The translations under genes were made by a program, and so were the position numbers. A DNA stretch of 64,000 bases from Osmia lignaria lignaria (taxonomy: Eukaryota; Arthropoda; Insecta; Hymenoptera; Megachilidae): positions 14,756,001 through 14,820,000 of the forward strand of contig NW_027478158.1 of NCBI RefSeq assembly GCF_051020975.1, given 5' to 3'. Below are positions 62,796 through 64,000 of the stretch, piece by piece (position 1 is the stretch's first letter; every line of letters begins with the position of its first letter). The notes under the pieces are model-generated. The model saw only the letters and a program-made list of their open reading frames with translations. It was not told the DNA's origin and made no database searches.

Positions 62796-63761
62796 TTGCA
62801 GATATATCTCAAGGGAAGGGGCCTGACGGACATATTTCGAGATATTTCTTCTTCTTGTTGTTCTTCTTCTGCACAGCTAACCTGGAAGTGGCATTTGCAG
62901 CTCGCAATAGTGCAGAGTTATCTCAAAGAAAGGGGCCACGGTGTTTCTGTATCTCTATTATGTTGGTGCGGCTTCGGAACTTTTAAATATCTTGATATAT
63001 CTCGAGAACTACGCATCTGATCAAAAAATATCATAGAACATAAAAAGTAGGAAACTTAATTCTCTACAAGAAAGGTCTCTTAACATTTTGCCATAGCTCG
63101 CTTCGTTTCCGAGATATTTGCAGATTTATCTCAAGGGAAGGGGCCTGACGGACATATTTCGAGATATTTCTTCTTCTTGTTGTTCTTCTTCTGCACAGCT
63201 ATGCTGGAAGTGGCATTTGCAGCTCGCAATAGTGCAGAGTTATCTCAAAGAAGGGGGCCACGGTGTTTCTGTATCTCTATTATGTTGGTGCGGCTTCGGA
63301 ACTTTTAAATATCTTGATATATCTCGAGAACTACGCATCTGATCAAAAAATATCATAGAACATAAAAAGTAGGAAACTTAATTCTCTACAGAAAAGGTCT
63401 CTTAACATTTTGCCATAGCTCTCTTCGTTTCCGAGATATTTGCAGATTTATCTCAAGGGAAGGGGCCTGACGGACATATTTCGAGATATTTCTTATTCTT
63501 GTTGTTCTTCTTCTGCACAGCTAAGCTGGAAGTGGCATTTGCAGCTCGCAATAGTGCAGAGTTATCTCAAAGAAAGGGGCCACGGTGTTTCTGTATCTCT
63601 ATTATGTTGGTGCGGCTTCGGAACTTTTAAATATCTTGATATATCTCGAGAACTACGCATCTGATCAAAAAATATCATAGAACATAAAAAGTAGGAAACT
63701 TAATTCTCTACAAAAACGGTCTCTTAACATTTTGCCATAGCTCGCTTCGTTTCCGAGATAT
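62796..63761 (+). repeat. Three near-consensus monomers at the right end
   Basis: 62796 has CTAACCTGG. 63118 has GCTATGCTGG and GAAGGGGGCC. 63440 has TTCTTATTCTTG and is preceded by TAGCTCTCTTCG. Otherwise they follow the most common base at nearly every variable site, with no HOR relation seen within the window. Confidence 0.8.
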
Positions 63762-64000
63762 TTGCAGATTTATCTCAAGGGAAGGGGCTTGACGGACATA
63801 TTTCGAGATATTTCTTCTTCTTGTTGTTCTTCTTCTGCACAGCTAAGCTGGAAGTGGCATTTGCAGCTCGCAATAGTGCAGAGTTATCTCAAAGAAAGGG
63901 GCCACGGTGTTTCTGTATCTCTATTATGTTGGTGCGGCTTCGGAACTTTTAAATATCTTGATATATCTCGAGAACTACGCATCTGATCAAAAAATATCAT
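63762..64000 (+). repeat. Partial monomer at right edge
   Basis: The first 239 bases of a near-consensus monomer (private GGGGCTTGACGG), cut by the end of the window in the AAAAAATATCAT segment. The array continues to the right. Confidence 0.95.

Larger units (their letters stand above)
1..64000 (+). repeat. Satellite DNA array, 322-bp monomer, head to tail
   Basis: The same 322-bp sequence recurs from end to end with no interruption and no inverted copy. Monomer starts fall on 11 + 322n, except for four small deletions: 2 bp near 31724, and 1 bp each near 42292, 52693 and 61185. With those 5 bases counted, 198 periods separate the starts at 11 and 63762 exactly. Because 322 is not a multiple of 3, the reading frame shifts at every monomer, so the array cannot encode one repeat protein. 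Variants with linked substitutions recur in fixed orders, giving higher-order repeats. I saw no transposon, gene or unique spacer. A eukaryotic heterochromatic or centromeric satellite is the natural reading. The family name and species are not identifiable here. Confidence 0.98.

Noticed and set aside
1..64000. CRISPR array or bacterial repeat locus
   Set aside because: There are no short repeats with unique spacers. The whole 322-bp unit repeats without spacer, and there are no cas genes.
1..64000. Tandem gene or repeat-protein gene family
   Set aside because: The monomer length is 322, not a multiple of 3, so frames change at each unit, and all three frames contain stops at the AT-rich end.
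1..64000. Firm centromere or species assignment
   Set aside because: Sequence alone gives no kinetochore evidence, and I do not recognise the satellite family. A database search of the consensus monomer would decide this.

Overview
The whole 64 kb window is one uninterrupted satellite DNA array. It is a head-to-tail tandem repeat of a 322-bp monomer, with all copies in the same (+) orientation. Taking the monomer to start at the TTG/GTG/ATG-CAG at position 11, there are 198 complete monomers (11 to 63761). A 10-base partial copy lies at the left edge and a 239-base partial copy at the right edge. I see no unique sequence, gene, RNA gene, transposon or inversion. The short open frames, one per monomer, follow from the repeat itself and are not annotated as genes. 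A non-coding, kilobase-scale, homogenised array of this kind points to a eukaryotic chromosome, in heterochromatin or at a centromere or subtelomere. The species cannot be read from the sequence. A hand count on one monomer (3231-3552) gives about 39% GC and 11 CpG where about 12 are expected. That argues weakly against a heavily CpG-methylated genome such as a vertebrate's, and an invertebrate is a plausible but unproven guess.

The monomers are not random copies. Linked substitutions define recurring variants (called A to K here), and their order repeats as nested higher-order repeats (HORs). Layout: (1) 11-27702 is the most homogenised part. An 11-mer (A B C D E F G H D E' I, 3542 bp), a 6-mer (A B' H' J K I, 1932 bp) and a 16-mer (the 11-mer with an extra D-E-F-G-H block) together form a 33-mer of 10626 bp. 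Its second copy matches the first over 27 monomers, with one base difference noticed. The 33-mer then gives way to a 7-mer HOR built on an F/D recombinant monomer. (2) 28025-35106 is a 12-mer with a partial second copy, then a duplicated 4-mer. (3) 34785-38970 briefly returns to the K-I-A-B-H order and then becomes irregular. (4) 38971-43155 is a 7-mer whose second copy has lost one monomer through a hybrid. (5) 43156-46053 holds three lead-in monomers and a trimer repeated twice. (6) 46054-52493 is a 10-mer (3220 bp) present twice with one difference noticed, itself made of two diverged 5-mers. (7) 52494-59576 holds trimers and a 9-mer (2898 bp) with mosaic junction monomers. (8) 59577-64000 is weakly ordered, near-consensus monomers with one duplicated dimer.

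The array therefore records repeated unequal exchange and local amplification. Several hybrid monomers allow crossover points to be placed within 3 to 45 bases. The monomer carries an internal duplication (24 of 28 bases identical, 114 bp apart), several short dyads around GAGATAT/ATATCTC words, a conserved TTC/TTG pyrimidine tract and an AT-rich end with A-tracts. Any function (centromere, heterochromatin, transcription) is inference. All comparisons were made by eye.
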